A stretch of DNA of 64,000 nt, from the NCBI RefSeq assembly GCF_040581485.1, contig NC_090133.1, positions 25,260,139 to 25,324,138 on the forward strand, read 5' to 3'. The stretch is from Linepithema humile (lineage: Eukaryota > Arthropoda > Insecta > Hymenoptera > Formicidae). The stretch's first letter is position 1. Each line of letters opens with the position of its first letter. The notes beneath the pieces were generated by a model. The model made no database searches and had not been told where the DNA came from. It worked only from the letters and a program-made list of their open reading frames with translations. Shown here in pieces: positions 41,101 through 53,786 of this stretch. The position numbers and the translations under genes were made by a program.

Positions 41101-42195
41101 TCGCGTTTGTATTCCGGAATTATATTTGACAAAGATTATGATATATTGTTTCGTCTGCGAAATAAGTATCATAAATTAGTACAATAAATTTGTGGTAGAA
41201 ACAATCTAAAAGTATAATGTTTTAATATCACATTATGTTTTACATTAATGAGAAAACTGAATAATGTATTTTTAATAGTGCGAAAAAAAATTTATGTAAT
41301 AAATTTCAATTACTTGTGTTATTTACGTCTGCAAATGTCGTGTAATTTACAGTACCTGAGTTAATAATTCATAGAATAATGATTTAGTTAAAAAATTTGC
41401 GTATAACTAATTTGAATAAATATAGTCGGGAAAAGTTTTATTTGTAGTTTACCATAAGCCGGGAGATGCTCTCTGTAACTAGCAAAAAGTTGTCGATTCA
41501 GAATAGGATTAATATCCCGTGGGAAATCAGCTGCTGTAGAAAATTTTTTGAAAATGCCTCAATCTCTAATAAAAGCTTAAGATACTAATTGCCGTGAAAA
41601 TTCAGAGATGTTGCTGAAATATAAATAATATTCCAGTGCGGCATCAACGCGAAGAGCAGATTTGTGCATTTATTTTGAAAAAAAAAAAAAACTGCATAAT
41701 TGAAGAGGAAAAAAATATAACGCGGGAATTTTTCGTAAAATACAACATTCGACAATATTTCGGAAAAATTGCGAAATCGTCTGACATTTGTATCAACGGA
41801 TTAGAGACTAGATGCAGAAGGCTAGGACAGTGCAATTAATACATTATCAGCGATACACAGCGCTGATATAGTGATTCAACGGTAATTAACAAACAGTGAC
41901 AGATACATTAGAGAGGAAATATCGAAATTTACACCGGGGGTAAAACGATCACATAATTAGTCTGTTAACTACTATATGCCGCCGCGAATAGTGGATGGCA
42001 GTTTACATTAAGCCACGAGGGATATTCTCGAAAGTCGGCAAGTTGAAATTGGCTGTCTGCGAAACCAATTTAATTTCGTAAGTTTGAACCGGCCATTAGC
42101 ATAATTGGCTATGAGCGCGGATATACGTCCGAATCAAAGTTCGAATGGGGTTCTTCCGCCTCATAGACAATGAATGCTGATGAAAAGTTACTTAC

Positions 42196-42334
42196 TTTTG
42201 GCTGCAATCGACAAACACGCGCCGCATTTGCCATAATAGAGACGTTGCCCGCAATTCGCAAAGTCGACGCGATCCCGCCTAAGTATTTTGCTAATGTCTC
42301 ATCGGCGTACCAAATCATCGTTTGAACGGCCGAG
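42196..42334 (-). other. Candidate exon with strong splice sites, minus strand (unproven)
   Basis: The acceptor TATTTTCTCACCACAG before 42334 and donor AAA/GTAAGT after 42196 bound 139 nt, open in one frame for 46 codons. The peptide includes SAVQTMIWYADETLAKYLGG and has ordinary protein-like composition, but I recognise no family. Joined in phase to the candidate exon at 38193 it would stop after 13 more codons, so the two are not obviously one gene. Confidence 0.2.
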
Positions 42335-43772
42335 CTGTGGTGAGAAAATAATGCGGTTGAATCTCCTGCAATCGCTGTTTGGTTATCCAAGTACTTCCTG
42401 ATACGATTTCATCGCATTAAAGTGAGAAGTGCGCGCTGAATTCGACGGGACTATTCCCAGTCAGCGAATGGGCGAAGAGGTCTCTCTGAATAAGGCTTGC
42501 GTGGCTGCAACCAGGGAGGATGCTTGAGACTCACGAGTGCAGCGAGAAGTCAGACGGATTGGCTCTTGGACGAACGGACGGACGGATGGAAAACGAAGGT
42601 AGACGTTCGAGCGAAAAGAACGGAGACGGGAACGACAGGATGCGAAAGATAGGCATAAGTGCCGGGGAGAAAAATAGTCTAAGAGTTCGTCGAGAGCTGG
42701 AAGCGAAAGGAAATTTGAAATCTCCTGTATTTGTGTTGCGTGTAAATATAATTAAAGACGAGCAGTGAAACAAATGTATGTAATTATACGCCGGGAGTAT
42801 TCATTTCTGTTTCGATGTTTCCTACTCGCATCGATTTCCTTTTCGATATCGGAGCAATGACGTCAGTGCCTGTATCGAGAAACGCGAGGAATTCAAGCGG
42901 AAAATAGTTCGAGATGCTGCGAAGATAATTGGCGGAATGTTGAACGAAAGAGATCGAGGACGGGAAAAGTGCTTTCATTGAGTTTACCTGACGGCGCTTG
43001 GCCATTCGCTACGTTTTAACATAACCCGGCATATCGAAGAAAGGAGCTGCTATTATTTCGCGGTATGTTAGTTTATCCCATGCGAATGAGAACTCCAACA
43101 ACAGAGCTAGCTCTTACCTTTGCTTTCGCCGCCATTTAGCTGTTCTCTCTTATTGCTTTCTCCGTTATACGCATCCAGACTAAACTAGCAACAATATGTC
43201 TGTTATTTTATCAGCGGTATCAATTCTCTCTCAGTTTCAGTATTCTCTACCGTATTCATTTCCTCATGGATATTAAAACATTAAAACACTAATCTTGCGA
43301 TATATCGAATTCGTTTAATAATCTATAAATATTAATATTAACGCACACATGCATATTAACAACTGATAAGTATAATTGATTTTATGATATTATGAATGCA
43401 ACGCGAACTCTCCTCTACGCTTTATAGGCGTTACGTTTCCTCGTGTAATTTACGGTAAATGAATAACGCTTTTTTTCATATATCAATTTCACTCTTTGCG
43501 AGTAAATTACAAATTTCCAGTAATTTTAACATTCCATCGTACATTATATGTAGCCTGTAAGAAAGCAAACTACGCGGTTTTCAAAGGCTTGTGTCAAAAT
43601 ACACGATCATCTGTACCTGCTGTTCGCGATTCGCCGTCACGTAGATTTTTTTTTATCTGCTTTTCTTCACTGCCTTTCATGTGCTAGATTTCGCTCCCAT
43701 TTCTTGTCACATCTCCTATCTCAATTCGTTTTGCTTGTCGCCTTTTCTTGCCTGAAACGCCGCGCAACAATT

Positions 43773-43808
43773 CTCACCTTAGCCAAGCACAACCGTGGCT
43801 AAGATGAG
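43773..43808. other. Inverted repeat, 13-bp arms and 10-nt loop
   Basis: CTCACCTTAGCCA (43773-43785) and TGGCTAAGATGAG (43796-43808) are complementary at 12 of 13 positions. If transcribed from the minus strand the odd position becomes a G-U pair. It is shorter than a usual microRNA precursor. Confidence 0.7.
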
Positions 43809-45419
43809 CAACCTCGTCATTCGAGATAGTCACACCACTGCGATCCCAGCATCGACATTCCGGCGGCACTCGCTATTTACGCTGCCACTTTCGTTGATCG
43901 CCCGACGTACATTTCGACTTGGTTTATAACTTTCGGTGTGACCGAAACGCGGACGCGACGCAAACGTTAAGTGGATTGCATGCAATGTATCAGCATATGA
44001 CATATACAAGAAAGACAAAATCGTAAAGACTTACGACGTATTTATTGGGCTGTATCTTCGAAACGCGCACTAAGATGTGCGAAGCGTGTAAAAAGGGATA
44101 TTTATAGACCATGAATTCGGTATCGAATGACTTTCGCCGTGTAATCTCTCATCGCAAGAAACATCTTTTTATCCTTAAACACACACGTAGTGTGCATAAG
44201 GTCGCGTTTAACGACTATATTATATTTTCTTATCGCGCTTCCGAGACCGTCGTGGCGTAATTCAGTCGTTACACTTTCATGGTGAATAATCCCGACGCTT
44301 ACTGCTTTATATTTTATCGTGCATGAAAAAAAAAAAGGTGCGGCTCGTAAAGTTGAAAGAAACGCCGGCTGCGAAAGCACCTACTTCGCGGAAGGACCGG
44401 GAGGAGATATTTCGCCGGAAATCACATGAGAATTGGAAATGGACTGCCGCGAAGTAGCGAGCATTGGAATCGGCAGATCGATAACCCGGGGAGGTTAATG
44501 TTGGATAATTCGACCGGGACAGATTGTCCGGAATCCCGTGGGTCCGGCGCCGCTGGCAGATAATTTCGAAGAGACACTTCGATAGGACTGTCTCGACTTT
44601 TGACAAATGGCTCGAGGTAGACGTCTTATAGTCGGCGTCTCTCATTCACGATGACGCCCGGCGCGGTGACTGATGATCTCGCGCGCACGTCACTCCGTCG
44701 CTGGTATATTATCTGGTCAGAATAGAGCGCGATTTCCAATTACCGCGGTATCTCGCAGTTTTTCAACGTGCACATAATGTCGCTACGAGCTTCCGGCTTG
44801 CACTCGAATTAATTGTCTATTACTATAATTAATACCGCCCCGACATTTCGTGTTGTATACATCAAAATTATCACTGCTGATAAAGCATTGTTGACAATCA
44901 GCCCGCCAGATATTAATTGGCGCCATTACAATACTTACATTTTGCAGAAAATTGTACCCTTTTACAATCAATTTTCTATAAAGCGGACAGATTCGTCATT
45001 ATCATATATCGGCGCTAAATTTATAATTAATACGGAACAACTCGCCGTTTTATATCAGCTGCCATTCACCGGGAGCGCGTAAAATTTTTAATCAGAATGC
45101 CATGTCAGCTTCACGAACGATCGACGCGGATATAATCATGCGAATAAATTCGGAATTGACCAGTAAACGGATATGTCTGCGTAATCGGGGCATATACCGG
45201 CGTCCGACATCGCCGTGACATCTTTTCCCACGCCAGAATAAACACAACGTAACGTTCCGGAGCGACACAATGTCGCCGCTGGTGAAAAACGAATCTTCGG
45301 CGTTTCCAGCCGGGGATTCGAACCCGCCGCTCATACGTAGTGTGCATCCGTGTGTTTCCATGCAATCCTATTCCCCATTTTTCTTCCTCGTTCTCTTGTG
45401 TATAAGTTTCCGCGACTCA

Positions 45420-45420
45420 C

Positions 45421-45513
<93 letters not shown>
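45420..45513. repeat. Long (CT)n microsatellite
   Basis: About 46 CT units with a single TT interruption, the longest dinucleotide run in the window. A GTGAGT lies directly beside it on the minus strand (near 45418), but no exon is supported. Confidence 0.97.
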
Positions 45514-45515
<2 letters not shown>

Positions 45516-45751
45516 CGGCGAATGTTGCCGGAAATGCTGCAGCCGCCACCGCGCCTCCCCACCGTGTGTCACGTACCAAAGGAGACCGTACGAGCGAAGG
45601 ACCGTTCGGTGTCTGCGACGCAGCTCCGTTATCGGTGCGATGACGACGGAGACGGTAGCGTTTGGAACGAGATATCCGGAAATACCGGGAACCTATCAGG
45701 ACTTTTATGCCACCCAACTAGCGCGTTCTTGCTGTTTCTTCCGTTTCTATT

Positions 45752-45790
45752 TGCGAGCGAGCGAGCAAGCGAGCGAGCAAACCGGCGAGC
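45752..45790. repeat. (GCGA)n tetranucleotide tract
   Basis: GCGA units with a few GCAA variants. A related GAGT tract is at 19697-19711. Confidence 0.85.
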
Positions 45791-47999
45791 CTCGGGTCGA
45801 TAACGCCGGGCTATGCCTGTCACCCGATAGCTATATACTTCCGGCCGCGTTAGCAGAACCGTAAACTAGGGGCATTGCATGGCATTATCTCGATCCGGTT
45901 CATTAACATAGCCGACTCCCGTCGAATGGACTCGCCGAATCGTACCTGGGCAACTTACGTTCTCGTTTTATATGCGATAAATTGCGTTCCAGCGCTTTGA
46001 TCCGGAGCCAGACGTTGTAATCTCGGAGCTCGCCTTAAAACTTACAATAGCACGATTTCCAGATGAGAAGGTATATTCTTTTTCTTGTTGTCGCACACTG
46101 GAAGAGAAGCGTTAAGTGTACGAGACGACGCAAAGTAATACGGGAGAAAATTACTTTATCTCGCCACTTTTAACATATCTTTGACTGTGCACGGCAGAAT
46201 ATAATTAGATTGCTTCAATTATGACATTCTGTACTCTTTTAAATTTATAATTGATGATAATTTTCGCTTTGCCATATTTGAATAATTAATGAAAATATGT
46301 TTCTCTAACAAGTTTCTCTGGCATATATCTGTCCAAACAAAATTCAAGATAATTGTTTTTTTTTTTTACGAAATATAAATGTTCTGTATTTGCTTTTATA
46401 CACGATACTTATCTATTTTTTTTTTTTACTCTTACTCAAGAAAAAAATCAAGTTTTTTTGCACCTCTTCTCATTAAATGCCGAGTCATCCAAGAAAGGTG
46501 GACTATTAATATTCTTCTTATAAATATTCTTCTGACATTCTTTACGGCCACTTGTCAAGATTCTCACGCTTATTGAATCGCGCGACTAACGGGGGCTGGT
46601 AACTAGTGATCTTGGGCCATTTACATGGTCTACTTTTCGCTCGTGCTGCACGACGTGCCGCGCGATCCATCAGGTTCCCTTCTACCCGCGGCTCTTTTCT
46701 GATGCGAATCGTTTTGCGCTTGAAACTTTGAGCATCACGAAGAGATTTAATTTTCATCGGTCAGTCAGAGTTTGGCGACTACCCGCGGCGATTATATGTT
46801 TGAACTCCTGACCGCTGTTAACAGAATGCATATTCTATCTATAGTCCGCTTAGCCATGTACATGTATGAAATATCGATTTTTGGTTATTATTATGCAAGT
46901 AACGTGAATTTCGGGATACCTTTCTTTGAAGCATATAATAATATTATTACATCGAGAAATTGTGAAATATAATATTCTAATAGACATTTGTTCAATGGAT
47001 GTATCGAAATATATTTGTATCCGTAAATACATTGTCATAAGGTATTATCAAACAATCTAATTTGAATGATAGATATAAATGATGAAAAAAATGGTTAACC
47101 CTGTATTATTCGTGTTTAATAATCTGACATTTGTGATTCTTTTAATTAAACAAGATAAATAATATTAATGCAGAATTATATTTACCCGAAAATGAAGAGA
47201 AGCATCTCTCAGCGTGGAAATGTGTACGGCAAATTATTTCTGTATCTGAAAATACCTACCTTTCCGCTCGCTTGTCATCGCTGCATGATGCATAATGGTA
47301 CATTAATCGATACGTATGTGAATTTGCCAGTTCGTTTCTATTGCCTCTGAACGAACAAATATTTGTTCCCGATTTAACATCTCATGCGGCGAGATTGATT
47401 GGATAATTTTCTCGAATGATTTGACCATGGGATTTGTCGAGCTGGTCAGTCCGCTGACAATGAGGCGCGCTAAGAACCTCACCATCTCCTTTTATAATGG
47501 TCGCTTTTGTGCATATGTATGAAAATAATTTGCAAAACGACAGATGGATTATTATCGTCACGCCGATCCCGACTGTACCGCCACAGGCGGTAACTACTTT
47601 CTCCTCGCTCTTCGTTTCTCCGTCTGCGCGACTCGTCCCAAGGACTTTTCTCGCGTAAAAATTCTAGCGTTGGCGGGATCCACACGTTGTCTTGCGCCTT
47701 GACGGGAGATTGTAGGACCTCGTGAAAGGAAAACAACGATTTTCGTTATAAAATGAGTTTATTTTCTCTGTACCATATATGCTATGTACAACGTGTATGT
47801 TACGGTACTGACATATACGACGTTTGGCGAGAAAGATACGTCTTGATAATGTAGAAAAAAAAAATGGGAATTAATTAGAAACACGCACGCATTACGTTTA
47901 ACGTCAGCAGAGTGATTCGTTAAATTACATAGCAGTTTCAGTGCGTGGCTAGTGTGACGGGTGTATTATTAAAACAGTAGTTGGTATGCCGGTTGTGGA

Positions 48000-48400
48000 T
48001 GGAAAGGGAGAGGGGGGAGGGGGGTAGAAGAGGGAAAAAATAGGCGTGATAGGATACGAGTATTCTTGAAGGGCAATATACGTTAACGTAAAAAATAAAT
48101 AAGCGATTATGCTGGTGCGCGGCGTATAACATAAGAACGCTCGCGATCGTCGGGTAAGTTCTGTACGTGACGTATGTATTCGCGATGAAAATGGTTTAAT
48201 TTGGCGAGGCCGACGCGGCACTCGGCAGCGGCAATGGTAGGCGAATGGAGGTGAGATGGCAGGGAAACGAAGACGAGGGGAAAGAATAGATGCAAAGGGA
48301 ACGAGAGAAGGGGGGGGGGGAAGGGGGGAGGGGGCAGAGAAGAGACGGATGAGATGGAAAGAAGATGTATAGGGGGAGAGAGAGAGAAAAGCTGAGAATA
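48000..48400. repeat. G/A-rich stretch with two quadruplex-type G-run clusters
   Basis: Runs of G at 48006-48034 (3, 6, 6 and 3) and 48310-48334 (11, 6 and 5) sit in purine-rich DNA. No gene is recognised in it. Confidence 0.85.
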
Positions 48401-49639
48401 CACGCTTGTCATGGTACAGAACAGACTCGAGCTTCTCGAGCTTACGACGGAGCAGACGCGCACCTCAGGCTCGAGGACAAGCACCGACATCTCTACAAAC
48501 TCGCAGATACTCCTGGTAAGAAGTACCGGGTATAAACATAACCCTCATTAAGATGGACGATAGGGCGAAAGCGAGGGAAGGGCGGGGAGGGAGGGAGAAG
48601 CGGTCGGAGAAAGAGAAGAAGCAGCAAGTGGTGCTTGTACGCAGGAACGACGACGCCAGCCGCGTTGAATTGCTTGCGGCTGCCCAAGTCGACCGTTCGG
48701 GATTGCAGGCGTGTTTGATATCATCGAGAGCGATCGTCCTCGAGCCCAATATTATCTTTCCTTCGCAATTGCCTTTTCCGCGGCCCCGATCCATAGCGCG
48801 AGACCGCGGGCGCGTTAACTTAATCTTAATTACGTTATTATATTTGATGAAACATGGATTGCTCCTTTTTGCTTCGTATACGCTTTTAAATGTAAGGCAA
48901 TTAATTAATTATTAATGATTAATCATTATACTTCGCGTACTCGGCAGTTTCCATTGAGTTGGATCAAACGTCAGCGACCGGGCGTGACGCGCACGCCGCG
49001 CATACGGTTCGATCAAGTCGATGAAAAGTGCTCACACACATCGTTACTCGAAGATGCTTGTTGTCTACGAGGTGGCGCGAGAAAATCTTGCACATCTTCC
49101 CCGTGAAATTAATGACTTAGGATCTATCCCAGCGAGTTCCCGCATTTTACAACAGAGAGAACTCGATCTTTCCGCAATTCTCGCTTCCAGTCTCTCCAGT
49201 CGGAGATCGCTTTCTGCAGCGAGGCGAAGAGCTGCCAAATTTTTCTTGCGCCACTCCATACGCTCATATATGCGTTGTTGAAATTGCACCGCTAAAGCGT
49301 TGCGCGGAGCGATCGCGTGCGCACGGATGCGCCTTGAGCGCATTCATACATGCGCGTGTCAGCGTCCGTGCGCGCGTTCGCGTGCGCAACACCATTTTGA
49401 ATGCGTCCGTACAAATAATCGTCGAACATGTATAAAATTGACTCTACCCTCTCACCACAAGCAGATTGGATATACTACCGCAGCGTTAGCGAAAATTCTT
49501 AAATATAAAAATCCATAATCGAAGTGTTATCTTTCAAAAAAGTAAAAATCAAGAAAATCGCAAGTTCACATTACGCGTCTCATCACTTGCTGTACGCGCA
49601 GGCACCTTCGTTGGCATCTTTACCATTGTATGCGTTATG

Positions 49640-49684
49640 TATATTTATATTCATATTTATATTTATATTTATTTGTATTTATAC
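49640..49684. repeat. (ATTTAT)n hexanucleotide tract
   Basis: About six copies of a TATTTA-type hexamer with single-base variants. Confidence 0.9.
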
Positions 49685-51279
49685 TTCTATCAAGCGGGTC
49701 ACACGCGTAGAAGTAGCAAAGTGAAGAGCGGAGAGGAAATTATCGGGGCCAGGCCGCGGCGCGTAAGCTCAATACGAGCATTGGCGTGCTCGTTACTTTC
49801 GTAATACGTGAGCAATTAAGCCGCGTTTCGGAAATACGCGAGTCTCGCCTCGCGTTTTCTGCATTTCAATTTTTCCGCGTGCTTAGCGGAATCAATGGCG
49901 CTTGATTTAAGGGGCAAAATTCCATTTGGTTCGGTGTCGACACTCCAACGGTCTCGCACGGCGCGGGAAAAGCCCGGCAATATCCACGGCAATTAGAGCC
50001 AATAATTAAAGCGCGCGCTGGAATTTCGATGGATGCAACATACGCGCGCACTCCACCACTGTCTATCCTTTTCCGTTCGATTTTCTCTATTGTTGTTGCG
50101 TTAGCGACCACTAAACGTTAGCAGTGAGTTACACGTGCGGCGAGCGTTACGCGCGGTCGGTGCGATGCACTTGCGAATGGATATTGTCTCGTTTGCGCCC
50201 AAAAACATTTCCGATGTCAAATCGATTGTGTATCGAAATCCAACAGGTCGACATATTTGTTCCGAGATTCCATTATTGCGTGTGAGATAAAATTTTGACA
50301 CGTCTGTGAGATTAGCGCGTGATCACACTGCTCGCGAAGTAGTCTCGCATGCACTTGCGTGAAAGTAGTATGCAACGTACGCGAATCTTCGCCACACTAT
50401 AGATGTCAAACACTAGAATAATTCCAAGTTCGGTTAAATGTAATGCAAACACTTCAGAACGATTGGAGATTCTCATTTTGTCTCTCTCATTCGCCGTGTT
50501 TGTCTTAACGAGTGTATTTTAATCCGCAAGTTTCTCAATTAATCCGATCTCCCTTTGGGACCCGCTTTGTATGCCTTGGTGAAATCGATAAGGCACCGCT
50601 GGCACAGCCAATAGATTTGTATTTCTCTGTACCATAGTGTGTAACGCGCGTTGTCGAATCTTTATCTGTCTCTTTTTTCCGCCTTGCAATTTCAAAGCAA
50701 GATAAAATCGGATTTCAGATATCGTAAAGTTTAGCCGGTTCTGTTATAACATACAAACAATCATAAAATATTGCATATTATAAATATAAGTTAATTATCT
50801 ACTTAATATATTTTATTATTATCAATTATAAAACATTTTCTATTGATTAAAAGCAGGTACCTCTTATATTTCTTTACTCGGCGAGCAAAAATAATTTAAC
50901 AAATACACTTTGTTTGCGGTTTATACAGAAAATGTTGGAATACAACAATAGCTGTTACGAACTGGATTTTTCTGTGTTTGACATTATCAACGCGGCTTTG
51001 TTCTTTAGAATTTTCTCAAGATGCCCAGCGATGGAATCGCGAACCGATGAAGCGTGACATTCCGTTGTTTACGTAACCAGAACGAAAGGAATTCTCTTTA
51101 ATGGTGTTGGGCACGCGGCTTTTGACGGCTTCTTCCAATTCGAGCACGCCAATCTAGATTGATAAGCTCGCGTGTCGCAATGTAAATTAACCTGGCCGCC
51201 ACGGGATGGCTCAGGGATAAGGGGACATGGCTAAGGTTAAGTCGGAAGGTTACGCGGCTCCGGTACGGAGAGATGGCTA

Positions 51280-51850
51280 TCCTTGATGGTGATCCGCCTC
51301 TCTCCCCTCCCTTTCCCCCCTCCCCCCCCCTTTACTCCAGAAGCTCGTCTCAACCCCGTCAGGCGTTACCCCCGCAAGCTTAGCTTAACCCCGAGACGCC
51401 ACAAGAGGCAATTAACCTTCCGCCAACCCCTTTGCGGCGCGTACCTTCTATCGCTCCTCGCCGAGACCACGTCCATATTCTACCACCCGTTTCTCGTTCC
51501 GTCTCGATCCCTCTTTCCACCTCCTCCCTCTTTCATCCTCGTGCTAGCGCAAACCATCCGCCGCGCCGTACCGTTGATATCGTACTCTATACATCTGCAT
51601 AATCATGCCCAATTCCCAATGCTAATTAGAGTCGGTGCCGATAGTCCGTCCGACGTGTAGCGGATACACGTCAACCTCCATCATCTACGGAGCCACAGCG
51701 CGCTAATACGTGTCCCCACGTCGCGTCACGTCGCCTCGGGAAGAACGGAAGCACTTGTTGCGAGGGGGGAGAAAAGAGGGGAAGAGAGAGAAACGAAGGC
51801 GAAGCGAAGGGAAAAGGGCGGCGTGGTGGTTGCACGTCCGGACGCAAGAA
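51280..51850. repeat. Pyrimidine block followed by purine block, with long C runs
   Basis: From 51297 to 51540 the plus strand is C/T-rich, with C runs of 4, 3, 6 and 9 at 51304-51330. From 51735 to 51815 it is G/A-rich. The strand bias flips between them. No gene is recognised. Confidence 0.75.
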
Positions 51851-52998
51851 ACCGACCGAACTCGCGCGCGGAATCGATTACTCCCTTCGCGGATGGATTT
51901 TTGCGCCGTTACATTATCAACTACTTACCGGCGGAAGAGGTGTGGCGGTACGGCCACTTTTATGCCGGAACAAAGTAAGAAATCGATTTAGCTGCGGCGA
52001 AGCGTGTGATTCCCCGGTATGCGGTCCCGATCAGATACGGATTAAGTATCGGCGCGATATTACGGCGGGGGGAGGGGGTTCTTTTCCTTTTGTTTTTGTC
52101 TTTTTTTTTCTAATTTTCAAACTTTTTTAACGTGCCCTTTCAATCCGCTTGTAAGAAGCGTCCCCTGGGACACGGCATCGACTTTCGCTGAACGCACGGG
52201 GGTACGCAGCACACGCATGAAGGCCACACTTGGACACTGAACGTCACGTTAATTAGAGGTTGTTCGGACGGAACGTAATTGCAGTCTTGCTCCTTCCACG
52301 CAATAATCGGCCGCTCGAGAGACAGAAAGACGAGATTGATGATACCATACGATATGATTCGTTGCGCCGACCTTGGACAGAAACGTCGATCGGGAAACAT
52401 TGATATTTGTGTCTCAATAAGCGACAGATGTATCGAGCAATCAAGCGCAATTGTGCCTAATTCCGTTCAGTAATCCAGCGGCATTATTTCGCACGTGTTG
52501 CACACACGCGAGTGCGCAATTGCGCCCGACTACGCCCGGGAAGATGAGCGCTAGAGCAGCGTCGCCTGAACGATATCGCGAAAACGATCGGTTTCCTTTA
52601 CGCTGCCGGCTGCTGAGGAAATGAAGTTTGGAATAAAAAAGAGGATGCGTACGTGATAGTACCCAATGTGAATGCAAGATACTCGTCGAGACGGGTGGCG
52701 GCGATCGTCTTCCCTTTTTTCCAATCGGTACGATCGTCTCTCTACATGACGCGTTCGACTAACTCCGCATGATCTGCCCACCGAATCTAATTGGAATTGG
52801 TAGAACGCCTCGGCAAAGCTTGCACCCGGAGTACAAGGTAAGCGTGGGTGGCAAAGGGCATACTTCACTAAAAGCTACGTATATTGGCTGCGGATCTCGC
52901 AACGCGGTACAGTCGTAGAAGTTTGATATATGTATATATGTATAGTACGGAGTAGCCGTCCGAAATTGCGGAAAAATTCCGAATTACGGAGAAAGATT

Positions 52999-53041
<43 letters not shown>

Positions 53042-53225
53042 GTGGAAAAGTGGTTTTGTCTGCTGATCGCTTCGAGAATCGTGACACGCGCGCGATCCTC
53101 CCCCGGGGGAGGGTCGTTTGAAAACTCACGTCCGTATGAAGTCAGCCGAAGATTCGTGATAGCGTTTTTTTTACGCAGGAAGACGAGATTCAACGATACC
53201 GTGTGGGGCGGGTGGGAAGAGTCGT
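51851..53225 (-). other. Presumed 3' UTR and downstream flank of the PAN-ZP gene
   Basis: This is the sequence 3' of the stop codon. A (GA)n run at 53001-53039 would be a (UC)n tract in the message, about 190 nt after the stop. I see no canonical AATAAA on the minus strand between 53225 and about 51700, so the poly(A) site is not placed. A GTAAGT on the minus strand near 51930 has no convincing partner. No coding sequence is recognised. Confidence 0.45.
53001..53039. repeat. (GA)n microsatellite in the presumed 3' UTR
   Basis: About 19 uninterrupted units, lying 187-225 nt past the PAN-ZP stop codon. Read from the minus strand it is a (TC)n tract. Confidence 0.96.
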
Positions 53226-53786
53226 TCAGAAACGGCGCGCGGAATAACCGGCGTCGTACAGCTTGCAGAGGCTGTCGGTACGTCCGGGCACGGAATGCAT
53301 TCCGGGCACGGACACGGAGACCGAGAGCGCTTCCTGATGCTTCAGCATCTGTCGGCGTCGTTGCCAGGTGAAGGTCCATGCCGCGATGATAGCGATCTGT
53401 GCGACGAGGAAGACGGTTCCGGCCACGATGGCCTCGCCCAGATTGATGCACACGCCCAACGTCGACGATATGTCCTCGCTCTCGACGAAAACGGTGTCCC
53501 TCGTCGCGGAGCTAGCGTTTGGTGACTTACCGTCGCGCTCGAAGCCGAATTTGTCGGTGATTTGAATCGACTGCACTAAGAGAAGATCCTCGCGGCTCTG
53601 GGAAGTGGTGGAGCGACGGCGACGGCGACGTCTGCCGAAGGAGATCACCGAGCGCAGCTCGCCGGTCGTTTCTTCCTGATCGCACTGCACGGGCTCGCAG
53701 GCCGGCATGCACGGAGTGACCAGGGCGCGGAACTGCACCACTTCCGAGCTCGGGAACTTGAAGGCGTCGAAGTGCGACAGCAGTAT
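53226..53786 (-). CDS. Terminal exon: ZP-C end, furin-type site, transmembrane helix, tail
   Basis: The acceptor TTTTTTACAG precedes 53786 and the TGA stop is at 53228-53226, giving 186 codons. The exon opens ILLSHFDAFKFPSSEVVQFR and continues to LVTPCMPACEPVQC, so Cys26, 30 and 35 finish the ZP-C cysteine set. Residues 52-58 are seven consecutive arginines followed by Ser, a strong furin-type site. Cleavage at this position in ZP proteins normally releases the ectodomain for polymerisation. Residues 70-82 (LVQSIQITDKFGF) are a likely hydrophobic propeptide-like strand. A transmembrane helix lies at about 119-141 (VAGTVFLVAQIAIIAAW), then QRRR as a stop-transfer signal and a tail of roughly 45 residues ending LYDAGYSARRF. 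There is a GTAAGT at 53530-53525 inside the frame, but the continuing frame encodes the expected transmembrane helix, so I read through it. Confidence 0.94.
   Translation of the reverse strand: MLLSHFDAFKFPSSEVVQFRALVTPCMPACEPVQCDQEETTGELRSVISFGRRRRRRRSTTSQSREDLLLVQSIQITDKFGFERDGKSPNASSATRDTVFVESEDISSTLGVCINLGEAIVAGTVFLVAQIAIIAAWTFTWQRRRQMLKHQEALSVSVSVPGMHSVPGRTDSLCKLYDAGYSARRF

Larger units (their letters stand above)
36920..45419. other. No recognised gene; two unproven minus-strand candidate exons listed separately
   Basis: Unique sequence of mixed composition, AT-rich at 37480-37620, 38640-39000 and 40680-41440. T-run at 39890-39904 followed by a C/T-rich stretch, and C-rich pyrimidine DNA at 40130-40270. 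Confidence 0.55.
45514..51279. other. No gene recognised
   Basis: CpG-rich just after the (CT)n tract, AT-rich at 46200-46560 and 46850-47170, and alternating CG-rich DNA at 49300-49400. Apart from the repeats listed, no RNA gene or coding exon is supported. Confidence 0.6.

Noticed and set aside
45296..45345. tRNA-like B box (GGTTCGAATCC on the minus strand)
   Set aside because: The T stem is only partly paired, and no A box, anticodon arm or acceptor stem is found upstream.
45331..45803. Long Ser/Leu and Arg/Glu repeat proteins across 45.4-45.5 kb
   Set aside because: They are translations of the (CT)n microsatellite.
53510..53530. Very short intron starting at GTAAGT 53530
   Set aside because: The nearest AG would give an intron of about 19 nt, too short to splice. 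The uninterrupted frame encodes the expected transmembrane segment.
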